64,000 bases of DNA, taken from NCBI GenBank assembly GCA_028704385.1, contig JAQVLA010000012.1:1-64000 (forward strand), written 5' to 3'. The position numbers and the translations under genes were made by a program. The notes under the pieces were generated by a model. That model was not told the origin of the DNA and made no database searches. It worked only from the letters and a program-made list of their open reading frames with translations. Below, in pieces: positions 1 through 9,297 of this stretch; positions within the stretch are counted from its first letter, which is position 1, and every line of letters begins with the position of its first letter. This DNA comes from Bacteroidales bacterium. Lineage in GTDB: Bacteria; Bacteroidota; Bacteroidia; Bacteroidales; F082.

Positions 1-70
1 ACTCTAAAGAGGTAGAACCTACATAGTATTTGTCGAGACTTTTCGAAAACAAAATGTACAAACTAGCCAT
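1..70 (-). CDS. GIY-YIG nuclease family protein, third array copy (partial)
   Basis: Only the first 23 codons lie in the window; the gene runs off the left edge. The start reads [20 protein letters not shown], which carries the GIY (YIL) and YIG (YVG) strands of the domain and is essentially identical to the complete copy at 550-795. It follows a hairpin terminator by a few bases, as in the other two copies. Confidence 0.75.
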   Translation of the reverse strand, partial: MASLYILFSKSLDKYYVGSTSLE

Positions 71-75
71 AGGTC

Positions 76-104
76 AAAAAAAAAGACCGCTGAAACAGCA
101 GTCT
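76..104 (-). terminator. Rho-independent terminator of array unit
   Basis: On the minus strand a GACTGCTG/CAGCGGTC stem with a three-base loop is followed by a run of nine T. It sits between the pseudo-tRNA and the next GIY-YIG gene and is a copy of the hairpin after tRNA-Val. Confidence 0.7.
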
Positions 105-115
105 TATAAATTTTG

Positions 116-798
<683 letters not shown>

Positions 799-800
799 TC

Positions 801-829
801 AAAAAAAAAGACCGCTGAAACAGCAGTCT
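801..829 (-). terminator. Terminator after tRNA-Val
   Basis: Minus-strand hairpin AGACTGCTG/CAGCGGTCT with a TTT loop and nine T, beginning about 12 bases after the tRNA-Val 3' end. It closes the tRNA-Asp/tRNA-Val transcript. Confidence 0.75.
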
Positions 830-840
830 TATAAATTTTG

Positions 841-915
841 TGGGGGCTACTGGATTCGAACCAGTGACCCCCTGCTTGTAAGGCAGGTGCTCTGAACCAG
901 CTGAGCTAAGCCCCC
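841..915 (-). tRNA. tRNA-Val (anticodon TAC)
   Basis: Complete cloverleaf on the minus strand: acceptor GGGGGCT/AGCCCCC, D stem GCTC/GAGC, anticodon stem CCTGC/GCAGG with loop CTTACAA (anticodon TAC, Val), T arm ACTGG TTCGAAT CCAGT, discriminator A. CCA is not encoded. It is second in an operon after tRNA-Asp. Its 3' half is the parent of the copies in the adjacent array. Confidence 0.95.
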
Positions 916-956
916 AAAATTTCAATCAATTTTCAGCGAATCTGAAAAGTGTCTTG

Positions 957-1030
957 CGGTCCGGACGGGACTCGAACCCGCGACCCCCTGCGTGACAGGC
1001 AGGTATTCTAACCAACTGAACTACCGAACC
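957..1030 (-). tRNA. tRNA-Asp (anticodon GTC)
   Basis: Minus-strand cloverleaf: acceptor GGTTCGG/CCGGACC, anticodon stem CCTGC/GCAGG with loop CTGTCAC (anticodon GTC, Asp), T loop TTCGAGT, discriminator G. First gene of the tRNA operon; tRNA-Val follows 41 bases downstream. Confidence 0.95.
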
Positions 1031-1068
1031 AGTATTTTAAGAACGTTTTGCGTTTTCAAAAAGTGATG

Positions 1069-1098
1069 CAAAGATACAGGCTTTTTACGTTTCTGCAA
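1069..1098 (-). promoter_or_regulatory. Bacteroidota sigma-A promoter of the tRNA-Asp/Val operon
   Basis: On the minus strand TTG (1098-1096), exactly 19 bases, then TATCTTTG (1076-1069). This matches the Bacteroidota -33/-7 consensus TTG-N19-TAnnTTTG and lies 38 bases before the tRNA-Asp 5' end. Confidence 0.8.
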
Positions 1099-1215
1099 GA
1101 AAAAAAATTATGAAAGAGTAAAAAATCTTCAGCGTCGGAGTTCCAAAAAAATTTCACTGATGTATGTAATACGTTAAACCATTGATTTCTTATTGTTTTG
1201 GTTCAATATGGTAGA

Positions 1216-3333
1216 TTATTCCTTGTTAAAATTGTAAACAAAAGCACCTTTATCTTTTGTATAGTGAATCGGTATATTCTTTGTACTTGCTGCTTCTATC
1301 CATTTTTTTGCCAGATAATACGGGACGCTTCCATCCAAAATCACCATGGCTGGCTCATAACCGTTAAGCATTTCCTTTAAATTCTCTCTTTGTTTGCCTC
1401 TCACAAGTACCCAGTCAACTTTTGGACGATAAGCCATACTGTCCTGACAATATCGCTCCTTTTCCCAGATCAGCATTATTTTTTCTCCAAAACCAATGAA
1501 TTGCTTACGCTTCGACATAAATGGATTGTCGAATTTCTCTTCATCGAAAAAGAGAAAGGAAGGAACGGAAGAAAGTCCTTTTTCGAACCAGCTGCCTTCC
1601 AGAAAAAACTCTTTTGTAAAGTTATCATTTACTAAACTACTGTCGGAGAGCAGTATATGTTCGTGCGCAAAAATAAAATCAATAGCTGAGGTCTTATTGA
1701 GATCGTAAATAATCAGGCTGATTTGTCTGCTGTTTTCAATATTTCTATGTGTAATGCTCACCAAGATTAAAACTGCAAGGAGTGCAGAAAATAAAGCAAA
1801 TACACTTCGTTTCTTTCGGATCAGCAATGTAAGTAGTATCAGAAGAATTCCTAATACTACAAATTCAAATACATTGACATACAATCCTTTGATTATTGAA
1901 TGAGGTAATGATTCAATCCATTGAATTCCAGTATTCATTAGATAAATCATAGCTGAAAGTGACTTACCAATCAAGCTTGGAATCAACGGCAAAAAGTGGA
2001 GGCTTAACAATGCCATTCCGGTGATAATCACAACAAAAGAAAGTGGCATTAAAAAGATATTACTCAGCCAAAAATAGACAGGAAACTGATGAAAATAATA
2101 GAGAACAAATGGTGTTGTGGCCATCTGTGCTGCAAGGGCAAGGGCAGTTACATCCCAGGATATTGAGAGGACTTTGTTTTTGAAATAGAATAGACTGGCG
2201 ATTGGTTTGTGAAGCAGCAAAATGCCAAATACTGCTGCATAAGACAGCTGACAACCGATATGCAATAAATTTTGCGGATTGAGAATCAAGATTACAAAAG
2301 CTGAAGCGGCTACTGCGTTTAATGCAAATCCTTTTCTCCCAAATAGCTTTCCTATCAACACAAAACTAATCATTAATGAAGCCCGTTGAATCGATGGTGA
2401 AAGGCCGGTTATCAAGGCATAAGCCCAGATCGTTAAAAGCAGAATGAGGGTTTTTGTTATTCCTTGAAATCCTTTGTCTTTTAATGGTTTTAGTAAAAAC
2501 GAAAAAAACAAAAAAACGATCCCAACATGCAAACCTGAAACACAAAGCACATGCATGGCACCAGCTGCCACATAACCTTTTCTGAGGTAGGCAGGTAATG
2601 AATCATCATATCCCAATAGAATGGAGGCTGCCACAGCAAATTCTTCGCCACTGATTTGATGAGTAGTGAGTACATTTAGCAAATAATCGCGTAACTGAAA
2701 TGCCAAGGCAAAAATAGGATTTTGTATTTTGTAATTGGTTAAAAACCAGTCTTCATTCTTTAAATAAATCTGATAAAATATGTTTTGATCGCTGAGGTAT
2801 TGCTTGTAATTAAACTGGCCGGGGTTTTTTGGTGAATCGATTGTATTGGGATTTGTACCAAAACTGATGATATCACCATAACCAATCGGGTTCATTTCGG
2901 GAACTTTCTGAAAATATGCTAAAATCTTATCATTGAGAGTAATCAGACTGTCCTCATTTTTTATGGCCATTAACTTTAAAGTTGCTTTTATAGTGGCTTC
3001 CCGCTCAATGGGTGTGTCAACAACTCTGGCAATGAATATTCCTTTGGATCTGGCAATGAACTGGTCATTTCCGGAAGATTGATTAAGGTCGTTAAATAGG
3101 GTTATGGAGATCCCTGTGATGATAAGTAATAATACAATATTTAATCCGATAAGCCATCGCAGATGGAAGGATTTATTTGCAAATGTCTGTACGATTAATA
3201 ATACGAATAACAGGATGGATGAAAGAAATACAGTTGAAATATAAGGTAACAGATCAAATTTTAACGCAAAAAATATCCCCACTCCAAATGGTGGTAATAA
3301 CCTGAGAAAAGGATATTTATTAAAATTGATCAT
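1216..3333 (-). CDS. comEC: ComEC/Rec2-family competence channel, MBL domain degenerate
   Basis: A 705-aa inner-membrane protein of the ComEC/Rec2 family, the proposed DNA uptake channel. Hydrophobic segments near the N-terminus lead into a DUF4131-like region (about residues 30-200), then a multi-helix Competence domain (about 215-500) with the typical stretches MHVLCVSGLHVGIV and GLSPSIQRASLM. The C-terminal third resembles the metallo-beta-lactamase-like tail of larger ComEC proteins but has no HxHxDH-type metal motif, so nuclease activity there is unlikely. This short form is common in Bacteroidota. ATG at 3333; the gene follows lpxB by about 54 bases on the same strand. Confidence 0.85.
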   Translation of the reverse strand: MINFNKYPFLRLLPPFGVGIFFALKFDLLPYISTVFLSSILLFVLLIVQTFANKSFHLRWLIGLNIVLLLIITGISITLFNDLNQSSGNDQFIARSKGIFIARVVDTPIEREATIKATLKLMAIKNEDSLITLNDKILAYFQKVPEMNPIGYGDIISFGTNPNTIDSPKNPGQFNYKQYLSDQNIFYQIYLKNEDWFLTNYKIQNPIFALAFQLRDYLLNVLTTHQISGEEFAVAASILLGYDDSLPAYLRKGYVAAGAMHVLCVSGLHVGIVFLFFSFLLKPLKDKGFQGITKTLILLLTIWAYALITGLSPSIQRASLMISFVLIGKLFGRKGFALNAVAASAFVILILNPQNLLHIGCQLSYAAVFGILLLHKPIASLFYFKNKVLSISWDVTALALAAQMATTPFVLYYFHQFPVYFWLSNIFLMPLSFVVIITGMALLSLHFLPLIPSLIGKSLSAMIYLMNTGIQWIESLPHSIIKGLYVNVFEFVVLGILLILLTLLIRKKRSVFALFSALLAVLILVSITHRNIENSRQISLIIYDLNKTSAIDFIFAHEHILLSDSSLVNDNFTKEFFLEGSWFEKGLSSVPSFLFFDEEKFDNPFMSKRKQFIGFGEKIMLIWEKERYCQDSMAYRPKVDWVLVRGKQRENLKEMLNGYEPAMVILDGSVPYYLAKKWIEAASTKNIPIHYTKDKGAFVYNFNKE

Positions 3334-3387
3334 GCCTGGCCGTTTGTATTGTTTTTACGGCACCAAGTTAATCATTTTTTTGGGGAT

Positions 3388-4506
3388 TTAATCAGGCATA
3401 ATAAATTTGAGGATTGACTGTGCTGCATTCTTCGAAGCGCCTGAGCCACCGAGTTTTAGATTTAAAAGTGTGTAATCATTCAATATTTGCCGGCGTTTGC
3501 CTGTTTCATTTATGACTTCCTGTAAAGCATTCTTGAGTGTATGGGGATTAAAATTATGCTGAATCAATTCTTCAACCACTTTTCTGTCCATGATAAGGTT
3601 TACCAGTGAGATGAATTTAACATGAATAACACGACGTGCAATCTGATAGGAGAGTGCATTCCCTTTATAACATACCACTTCAGGTGTGCCGATCAAGGCA
3701 GTTTCGAGCGTGGCAGTTCCAGAGGTTACAAGGGCAGCCATGGCATATTTTATCAGATCATAGGTCTGATTTTCGACTAATTGAATTTTATTATTCCTCG
3801 TTATTTGATGATAAAATTCCGGTTCCAGCGAAGGTGCCTTTGCAATAGCGAATGTATAATCGGGAAACTCTGTTGTCATCTGTAGCATAATATCCAACAT
3901 CTTGCTGACTTCCTGTTTCCTGCTGCCGGGTAGCAAGGCAATGATGGGTTTTTCTCCTAAAGCGTTTTTCTTCCTGAATATTTCTTCTGATTGCCATTTA
4001 TATTGTTCCAAAGCATCAAGCAGGGGGTGCCCAACAAACTCAACATCAACCTTATATTTTTGATAAAATGCTTTTTCAAAAGGCAGGATCACCAGCATTT
4101 TATCCACCACTTTTTTAAGGGTATGCACCCGATTTTTTTTCCATGCCCATATCTGTGGCGAGATGTAATAAACCAGTTTATAACCCTGCTGATGAGCAAA
4201 ACGAGCAATACGCATGTTAAAACCCGGATAGTCTATTAATATTACTACATCCGGCTTGAACAGAAGGATGTCCTGCTTGCAATACTTCAGGTTGTGCCAG
4301 ATGGTTTTTATATTTAGAAGCACTTCGGCAAAACCCATAAAAGCCAGATCACGGTAGTGCTTAACTATTGTTGCTCCTTGCTGTTGCATCAAATCTCCAC
4401 CCCATGCCCTGATGTCGGCATTATCATCTGATTGTCGCAAAGCCGCAATCAGGTTAGAGGCATGTAAATCGCCCGAAGCTTCACCGGCAATGATATAATA
4501 ACGCAT
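3388..4506 (-). CDS. lpxB: Lipid-A-disaccharide synthase
   Basis: A 372-aa GT19 glycosyltransferase that joins UDP-2,3-diacylglucosamine and lipid X to make lipid A disaccharide at the cytoplasmic membrane face. Visible family motifs: GEASGDLHASNLI at the N-terminus, PQIWAWKKNRV in the middle, LLPGSRKQEV near residue 200, and TSGTATLETAL near 265. Length is normal for the family. It follows a small membrane gene by 10 bases and is probably cotranscribed with it. Marks a lipopolysaccharide-bearing outer membrane. Confidence 0.95.
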   Translation of the reverse strand: MRYYIIAGEASGDLHASNLIAALRQSDDNADIRAWGGDLMQQQGATIVKHYRDLAFMGFAEVLLNIKTIWHNLKYCKQDILLFKPDVVILIDYPGFNMRIARFAHQQGYKLVYYISPQIWAWKKNRVHTLKKVVDKMLVILPFEKAFYQKYKVDVEFVGHPLLDALEQYKWQSEEIFRKKNALGEKPIIALLPGSRKQEVSKMLDIMLQMTTEFPDYTFAIAKAPSLEPEFYHQITRNNKIQLVENQTYDLIKYAMAALVTSGTATLETALIGTPEVVCYKGNALSYQIARRVIHVKFISLVNLIMDRKVVEELIQHNFNPHTLKNALQEVINETGKRRQILNDYTLLNLKLGGSGASKNAAQSILKFIMPD

Positions 4507-4516
4507 TTGATCTGGT

Positions 4517-4786
4517 TCAAAAAATGATAAAAACAGCTATAATACTTACAAAGGTAAACAATAAAACGCCCTTTCCGACCCTTTCCATGCCTTTGCCAAC
4601 CAACCAGAAACGCATCAAAATCAGATTAGGGATAGCAGCAAGTAAAAATGGAAGTCTGGGATCAGCACCATAATTTTGTAAGGATGGAATTGTCAAAATC
4701 AATTTAACAAGGCCAAAGCCAATTGCCATAACAATTATTCCTACAATTATTCCAGAAAGAAGATGATTTTTTATTGGCAATTTCAT
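4517..4786 (-). CDS. Small hypothetical membrane protein
   Basis: An 89-aa hydrophobic protein with three likely membrane segments (about residues 9-30, 45-60 and 70-88) and a basic loop GKGMERVGKG between the last two. No enzymatic motif. It lies between surE and lpxB, an arrangement I associate with Bacteroidota. Ten bases separate it from lpxB, so it may be translated with it. Function unknown. Confidence 0.6.
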   Translation of the reverse strand: MKLPIKNHLLSGIIVGIIVMAIGFGLVKLILTIPSLQNYGADPRLPFLLAAIPNLILMRFWLVGKGMERVGKGVLLFTFVSIIAVFIIF

Positions 4787-4937
4787 CTGGTTTAATTTTG
4801 TAATTATTTGTATTTAAAGCAATTTTAAATTAATAATCTCCCGCTAATTCGAGAGAATTACAATTGATGTATGCAATTTATTTTAACCATACCTTATGGG
4901 TAAACATCAAACAAAAAGGTTTATGCCTGAATTAAAA

Positions 4938-5720
4938 CTAAAAATCCCATTCCTTTATATTGTTGATAGCATTATAAGCCGTCAGGTCATATTGAACCGG
5001 TACGATTGAAACATAGTTGTTTTCGAGCGCAAACTGATCGGTATCTTCATGCAGGTCGTCATTTTCGAATCGGCCAGTGAGCCAGTGATAATCAGTTCCG
5101 CGGGGATCCATACGGGAGTCAAATTCTTCAACCCATCGGGCATGCGACTGACGGCATACCTTTATACCTTTTAGCTTTTGCTCTGATAGGGCAGGGATGT
5201 TAACATTAAGGCATACACCTTCGGGCAATCCGTTGTTGAGTACCTGATGTGTAATTTTAACGACATATTCATCCACATGACTGAAATCGGCATCCATACT
5301 ATATTCCAACAAACTGAAACCAATAGCCGGAATGCCATCAATACAGGCTTCCAACACTGCTGCCATAGTTCCCGAATAAATCACATTAATTGATGCGTTT
5401 GAACCATGGTTTATTCCGCTTACAAGCAAATCGGGCTTTGATTTAAGTACTACCTGGGTGCCCAATTTTACGCAATCTACTGGAGTTCCATTGCATACAT
5501 ATTCCTCATAATCAGATTCGTAGGCAATTCTTTTCATCCGTAGCGGCGTTTTAATAGTGATGGCATGACCCATGCCTGACATCACATGTTCGCTTGCCAC
5601 CACGACCACTTTGCCTAGTGGACGCATCAGGTTAATAAGTTTTCGAATTCCGGCAGCACTGTAGCTGTCGTCGTTAGTGATTAAAATTACTGGTTTTTGT
5701 GATGAGTTATTTTCTGTCAT
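4938..5720 (-). CDS. surE: 5'/3'-nucleotidase SurE
   Basis: About 260 aa. SurE is a divalent-metal-dependent nucleoside monophosphate and exopolyphosphate phosphatase. The signature LITNDDSY at the N-terminus supplies the metal-binding Asp pair. SGINHGSNAS near residue 105-115 and YSGTMAAVLEAC are also standard. The ATG at 5720 (MTENN) is preferred over a TTG four codons upstream. It overlaps the 3' end of the DUF502 gene by 14 bases, suggesting coupled translation. Confidence 0.93.
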   Translation of the reverse strand: MTENNSSQKPVILITNDDSYSAAGIRKLINLMRPLGKVVVVASEHVMSGMGHAITIKTPLRMKRIAYESDYEEYVCNGTPVDCVKLGTQVVLKSKPDLLVSGINHGSNASINVIYSGTMAAVLEACIDGIPAIGFSLLEYSMDADFSHVDEYVVKITHQVLNNGLPEGVCLNVNIPALSEQKLKGIKVCRQSHARWVEEFDSRMDPRGTDYHWLTGRFENDDLHEDTDQFALENNYVSIVPVQYDLTAYNAINNIKEWDF

Positions 5721-6315
5721 TTGGTAATTCAAGATTTGTGACGCCGGCAGAGATGATAAATTTCATCACTTCAGTAGCAGAGGCATCAAGGGGTTTAATG
5801 TGCTCGGCCGGTACAATAAATAAATTTCCCGACCAGGCATAAGAGTGGGGCAAATATACGGCAACCTTTTGTTCGCTTATTCCAAGAAATTTTAAATCTT
5901 TGTTGGTAATGAAACCGATCTTTTCCAGATCGTAGCCTTTTCCTACTTTTACCAATACAGGTTCGTTAAATCGCTTTTTCTGTCCAACAAATGCTGAAAC
6001 AAGGTCTTTTACTGAAGTGTAGATAATTTTGATCAGTGGTGCTTTTATAAACAACTGATCAAAAAATGCGATCAATGGTTTAAAAAGAATGGTAGAACCT
6101 AAAAGGCCTATCAGGGTGATCAATAATAAAAGAACAAGGATGCCCAGTCCGGGAATGTGAACTTCTAATATTTCATCCAGGTAATGGATCAGCAGACCAT
6201 CAACCCAGTCAAAAATCAAATAAATACTCCAAACAGTAATTGTTATGGGAGCAATAAAAAGTAATCCCTGAAAAAAGTAACGGAATATTCTGCGAATCAT
6301 TGAGGTGCCTTTCAT
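5707..6315 (-). CDS. DUF502 family membrane protein
   Basis: A 202-aa protein with two N-terminal membrane segments (about residues 12-32 and 55-80) around a short polar loop, then a soluble part with the DUF502 stretches IYTSVKDLVSAFVGQKKRF and FVPAEHIKPLD-like FIVPAEHIKPLD. The family is widespread and uncharacterised. An internal ATG five codons in (MIRR) is an alternative start. It is upstream of and overlaps surE, and lies 12 bases after maf on the same strand. Confidence 0.85.
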   Translation of the reverse strand: MKGTSMIRRIFRYFFQGLLFIAPITITVWSIYLIFDWVDGLLIHYLDEILEVHIPGLGILVLLLLITLIGLLGSTILFKPLIAFFDQLFIKAPLIKIIYTSVKDLVSAFVGQKKRFNEPVLVKVGKGYDLEKIGFITNKDLKFLGISEQKVAVYLPHSYAWSGNLFIVPAEHIKPLDASATEVMKFIISAGVTNLELPNDRK

Positions 6316-6327
6316 AGTTGTAAATGC

Positions 6328-6918
6328 TTAAAATTGTTTCAAAGCCACATAGAGATGATGTGTCGGAAGTCCCATCACATTGTAAAACGATCCATTGATT
6401 TTTTTTATTCCAATATAACCTATCCATTCCTGAATACCATAAGCGCCTGCCTTGTCAAATGGTTGAAAATGATTGATATACCAATCAATATCTTCCTGAG
6501 ATAAGTGATCAAAAATCACCTCACTCTGCTCCGAAAAACTAAGTGTTTTCTGCTTACTTCTGAGTGTTATTCCGGTAATGACCTGATGCGATTTGCCCGA
6601 AAGCATTTGAAGCATCCGGCTGGCTTCAGAATAGTCTTTGGCTTTGTTTAGGATGGCATTGCCCAATACAACAATTGTATCGGCCGTAATAAGCAGATAA
6701 TTTGGTGGAAGCTCACTTTCGGCGAAGGCTTCAGATTTTTTACGACTTAGCAAACAGGCAATTTCTTCTGGTTTTAGTGATTCATCAAAATCCTCCCCGG
6801 TGTCCTTGCTTATGGTCTCGAAATCAATTCCCATATCTCTGAGCAATTGTCGGCGTCTCGGAGATTTGGATGCCAATAAAACCTTATAGGATTTAAGTTT
6901 CTCGCGCAGGCTTTTCAT
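6328..6918 (-). CDS. maf: Maf-like nucleoside triphosphate pyrophosphatase
   Basis: A 196-aa Maf/HAM1-like protein that hydrolyses non-canonical or excess nucleoside triphosphates to monophosphates. LLASKSPRRRQLL near residue 15 is the Maf signature; TADTIVVLGNAILNKAKD near 80-95 holds the metal/base-catalysis Asp; FDKAGAYGIQEW near 150 is typical. The start codon overlaps the stop of the upstream UbiA-family gene by four bases. Confidence 0.92.
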   Translation of the reverse strand: MKSLREKLKSYKVLLASKSPRRRQLLRDMGIDFETISKDTGEDFDESLKPEEIACLLSRKKSEAFAESELPPNYLLITADTIVVLGNAILNKAKDYSEASRMLQMLSGKSHQVITGITLRSKQKTLSFSEQSEVIFDHLSQEDIDWYINHFQPFDKAGAYGIQEWIGYIGIKKINGSFYNVMGLPTHHLYVALKQF

Positions 6919-7856
6919 AGGTGGATAAAGACAATGGAAAAAATTCCGGTTAGCATAACAATCTTCATTAATGATGAACTTCTTTTAAATCGTTGTGGAT
7001 CAGATTGATTACTCAGTTGCATGGCACAAATCAGTAAAAGACTGTCAGTAACAAACAGAAAACCAAAAGCAGCAAGGGCAGTACTGCTAAAGAGTAAAAA
7101 CTGCCACCAAATTATCAGTGCAAGTAATAAGGCCATCAATCCCCAGACTAATTTGGTAGTAGCACTAATTCCAATTACCACCGGCATGGTGCGACATCCA
7201 GTTTCAAAATCACCTTTCAGGTCTTGCATATCTTTGATGATCTCTCTGATAAGGCTTGCCAGAAAAGCAAATCCTGTGTAGGTCATAACCACTTGAATCA
7301 TCATGCTCATAACTGGTTCCAAGCGGGAATTTGCTATTGGATCCTGAATGAGAGCCAACAGATCATAAAGCCACACATACAAAACCAGTCCGGCACTTAA
7401 GAACGCCACAACCAGGTTACCAACCAAAAACTGCTGTTTATATCGTTTGGCATAAAACCAAAGCAATCCGTTAAAAACTACTGTGATCAAAAAAAAGTAG
7501 ATTGATTTGAGTTGTATGCTCAACAAAAGCGCACTAAAAGCAGCAATACTAACCAGTAGTACGTATGCCACACGGGCTTTTTTCTCAGATATTGTTTTGT
7601 TGATTATCAGTTTATGTGGTCGATTAATTCGATCTGTTTCTTCATCCACCAGGTCATTGATGATATTTCCTGCAGCGGCACTTGCTACAATGGAAAGACA
7701 GAGCAGGATGAAGCTAACAGGATTGATATTATCAGGAATTCCTGCAGCCTCAAGAAAAGGAGCAACCAACAATTGATTGACAAGCCAAACAATCAACAAC
7801 ATGATTATCAGGTTGCCACTTCTGATCAGTTTTATCCAGTTCAAGAGATTTTTCAT
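6915..7856 (-). CDS. UbiA-family prenyltransferase
   Basis: A 313-aa integral membrane prenyltransferase with about eight membrane segments. The two Asp-rich motifs for Mg-diphosphate binding are clear: NDLVDEETDRINRP near residue 66-79 and KDMQDLKGDFETG near 208-220. It resembles the group often annotated as geranylgeranylglycerol-phosphate geranylgeranyltransferase-like in Bacteroidota; the true substrate cannot be told from sequence. It sits 3 bases after the KdsC-like gene and overlaps maf, so it belongs to a DUF2520-KdsC-UbiA-maf operon. Confidence 0.85.
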   Translation of the reverse strand: MKNLLNWIKLIRSGNLIIMLLIVWLVNQLLVAPFLEAAGIPDNINPVSFILLCLSIVASAAAGNIINDLVDEETDRINRPHKLIINKTISEKKARVAYVLLVSIAAFSALLLSIQLKSIYFFLITVVFNGLLWFYAKRYKQQFLVGNLVVAFLSAGLVLYVWLYDLLALIQDPIANSRLEPVMSMMIQVVMTYTGFAFLASLIREIIKDMQDLKGDFETGCRTMPVVIGISATTKLVWGLMALLLALIIWWQFLLFSSTALAAFGFLFVTDSLLLICAMQLSNQSDPQRFKRSSSLMKIVMLTGIFSIVFIHL

Positions 7857-7859
7857 GGT

Positions 7860-8381
7860 TTACCAGTGATGTGCAATTTCTGTCATCCACTTGCCCTGCA
7901 CTTTAAGCACCTGCTCAATGATATCGCGCACACAGCCGTGCCCACCCGAATGATGACTGATATAAACACTTATCCGTTTGATCTCCTCGGCAGCATCTGC
8001 CGGACAAACCGGTACGCCAACATGTTCCATCGCCAGAAAATCAGGGATATCATCGCCCATATAAACAATTTGTTCAGGGTTGATTGATTTTTGTTGCATA
8101 TAATCCTTTAAGACATCATATTTATTTGCAACACCTAAAAATACGTCCTTGATGTTGAGAGCCTCAAAACGTTTGTGCATAGAGGGTGAAAATCCACCTG
8201 AGATTACAGCAATATTATAACCGAGTTTTTGTATCAGCTGCAATGCATATCCGTCTTTGACATTGGCGGTTCTAAATGGCTCTCCATTGTTGTTGAGAAT
8301 AATTGTGCCATCAGTCATAACGCCATCATAATCAAATATAAAAGTATTGATTTTTGTAAGTAGTGCCTTGTAATTACTCAT
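7860..8381 (-). CDS. KdsC-like HAD phosphatase
   Basis: A 173-aa C0-type HAD phosphatase similar to 3-deoxy-D-manno-octulosonate 8-phosphate phosphatase. The nucleophile motif FDYDGVMTDG is at residues 16-25, VISGG near 59, and YMGDDIPDFLAM near 108 supplies the metal ligands. No cap domain, as expected. KDO fits the lpxB found nearby. It overlaps the upstream DUF2520 gene by eight bases. The symbol kdsC is likely, but other C0 HADs look alike. Confidence 0.85.
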   Translation of the reverse strand: MSNYKALLTKINTFIFDYDGVMTDGTIILNNNGEPFRTANVKDGYALQLIQKLGYNIAVISGGFSPSMHKRFEALNIKDVFLGVANKYDVLKDYMQQKSINPEQIVYMGDDIPDFLAMEHVGVPVCPADAAEEIKRISVYISHHSGGHGCVRDIIEQVLKVQGKWMTEIAHHW

Positions 8382-9165
8382 GTTTGTCGCGATGATATTT
8401 TTGGTAAATATAAGAAGTTAGCATTTTGTATATTTCCGCTTTTTCTGGATGCTGTTCAAGCATTTTCAAATGACTTTCGATTGTTTTGATATCGTTTCGC
8501 CGTGCTGGTCCGGTCTGGCCGTGATATAAATCCGTTTCTATTGCTTTGTTAACGGTTTCTTTTATTAAAGGATGCAAATGTGCAAAGGGAACCGACTGTT
8601 CTTTCAAATATTCATCGGCCATTGCAAAAAGAGCATGACTAAAGTTTGAAACAAAAACCGCTGCAACATGCAAAGTTTTTCGCATAGGATCGTTAGCTAA
8701 CTGAACATTTTTTGAGATTTTTCCGGCAACAATTTTCAATAGTTCAAATGATTTTTCATCTTCGGCCTGAATGAAAATCGGAATCTCGTTAAAATCGGGG
8801 AATCTGACTTTGCTAAATGTCTGAAGCGGATAAAATACACCATATTTATTTTCCGGACAGGCAGCCGCATTAGCATTCAAACTGCCAGAGGTATGCACGA
8901 TCAAAGTGTTTGTTAACTTAACTTGCTTTGCCAGCTCGGATACAGCATCATCGTTTACAGCCAAAAATAGCAAATCGCAGGCTTCGAGTTGTTGCGTTTT
9001 AAGGATAACTTCATTGCAAAAGGGTTCGAAATCATCCCAAAAAGCTTTATTTCTTACTAATATTTGGCTGGGCATCATGCCGTTGGATGTAAAAACCCTC
9101 GCCAGTTGGAAAGCAAGGTTTCCACCACCAATGATTGAAATTTTTATTTTTTTTGCTTGTTCCAA
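8374..9165 (-). CDS. Rossmann-like and DUF2520 domain protein
   Basis: A 263-aa protein with an N-terminal NAD(P)-type Rossmann fold (SIIGGGNLAFQLARVF, residues 10-25) and a C-terminal helical DUF2520 domain of the 6-phosphogluconate-dehydrogenase-like superfamily. The substrate is unknown; the family is usually described as an F420/NADP oxidoreductase-like protein. The best start is a TTG at 9165, as no ATG occurs before the glycine loop. A TAATTTCG element lies 16 bases upstream. First gene of the run to maf. Confidence 0.8.
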   Translation of the reverse strand: MEQAKKIKISIIGGGNLAFQLARVFTSNGMMPSQILVRNKAFWDDFEPFCNEVILKTQQLEACDLLFLAVNDDAVSELAKQVKLTNTLIVHTSGSLNANAAACPENKYGVFYPLQTFSKVRFPDFNEIPIFIQAEDEKSFELLKIVAGKISKNVQLANDPMRKTLHVAAVFVSNFSHALFAMADEYLKEQSVPFAHLHPLIKETVNKAIETDLYHGQTGPARRNDIKTIESHLKMLEQHPEKAEIYKMLTSYIYQKYHRDKHE

Positions 9166-9297
9166 CAGATTAATTTTGCACGAAATTACGGTTTTTAATA
9201 GATCGGGTAGCTATTCGCTTTTTTTTGTATCGTTAAGCCAATGTAAACAAATTCATCAATGAGTTGTTTATGATCCAGCCGTATTTACTAAAAAACT

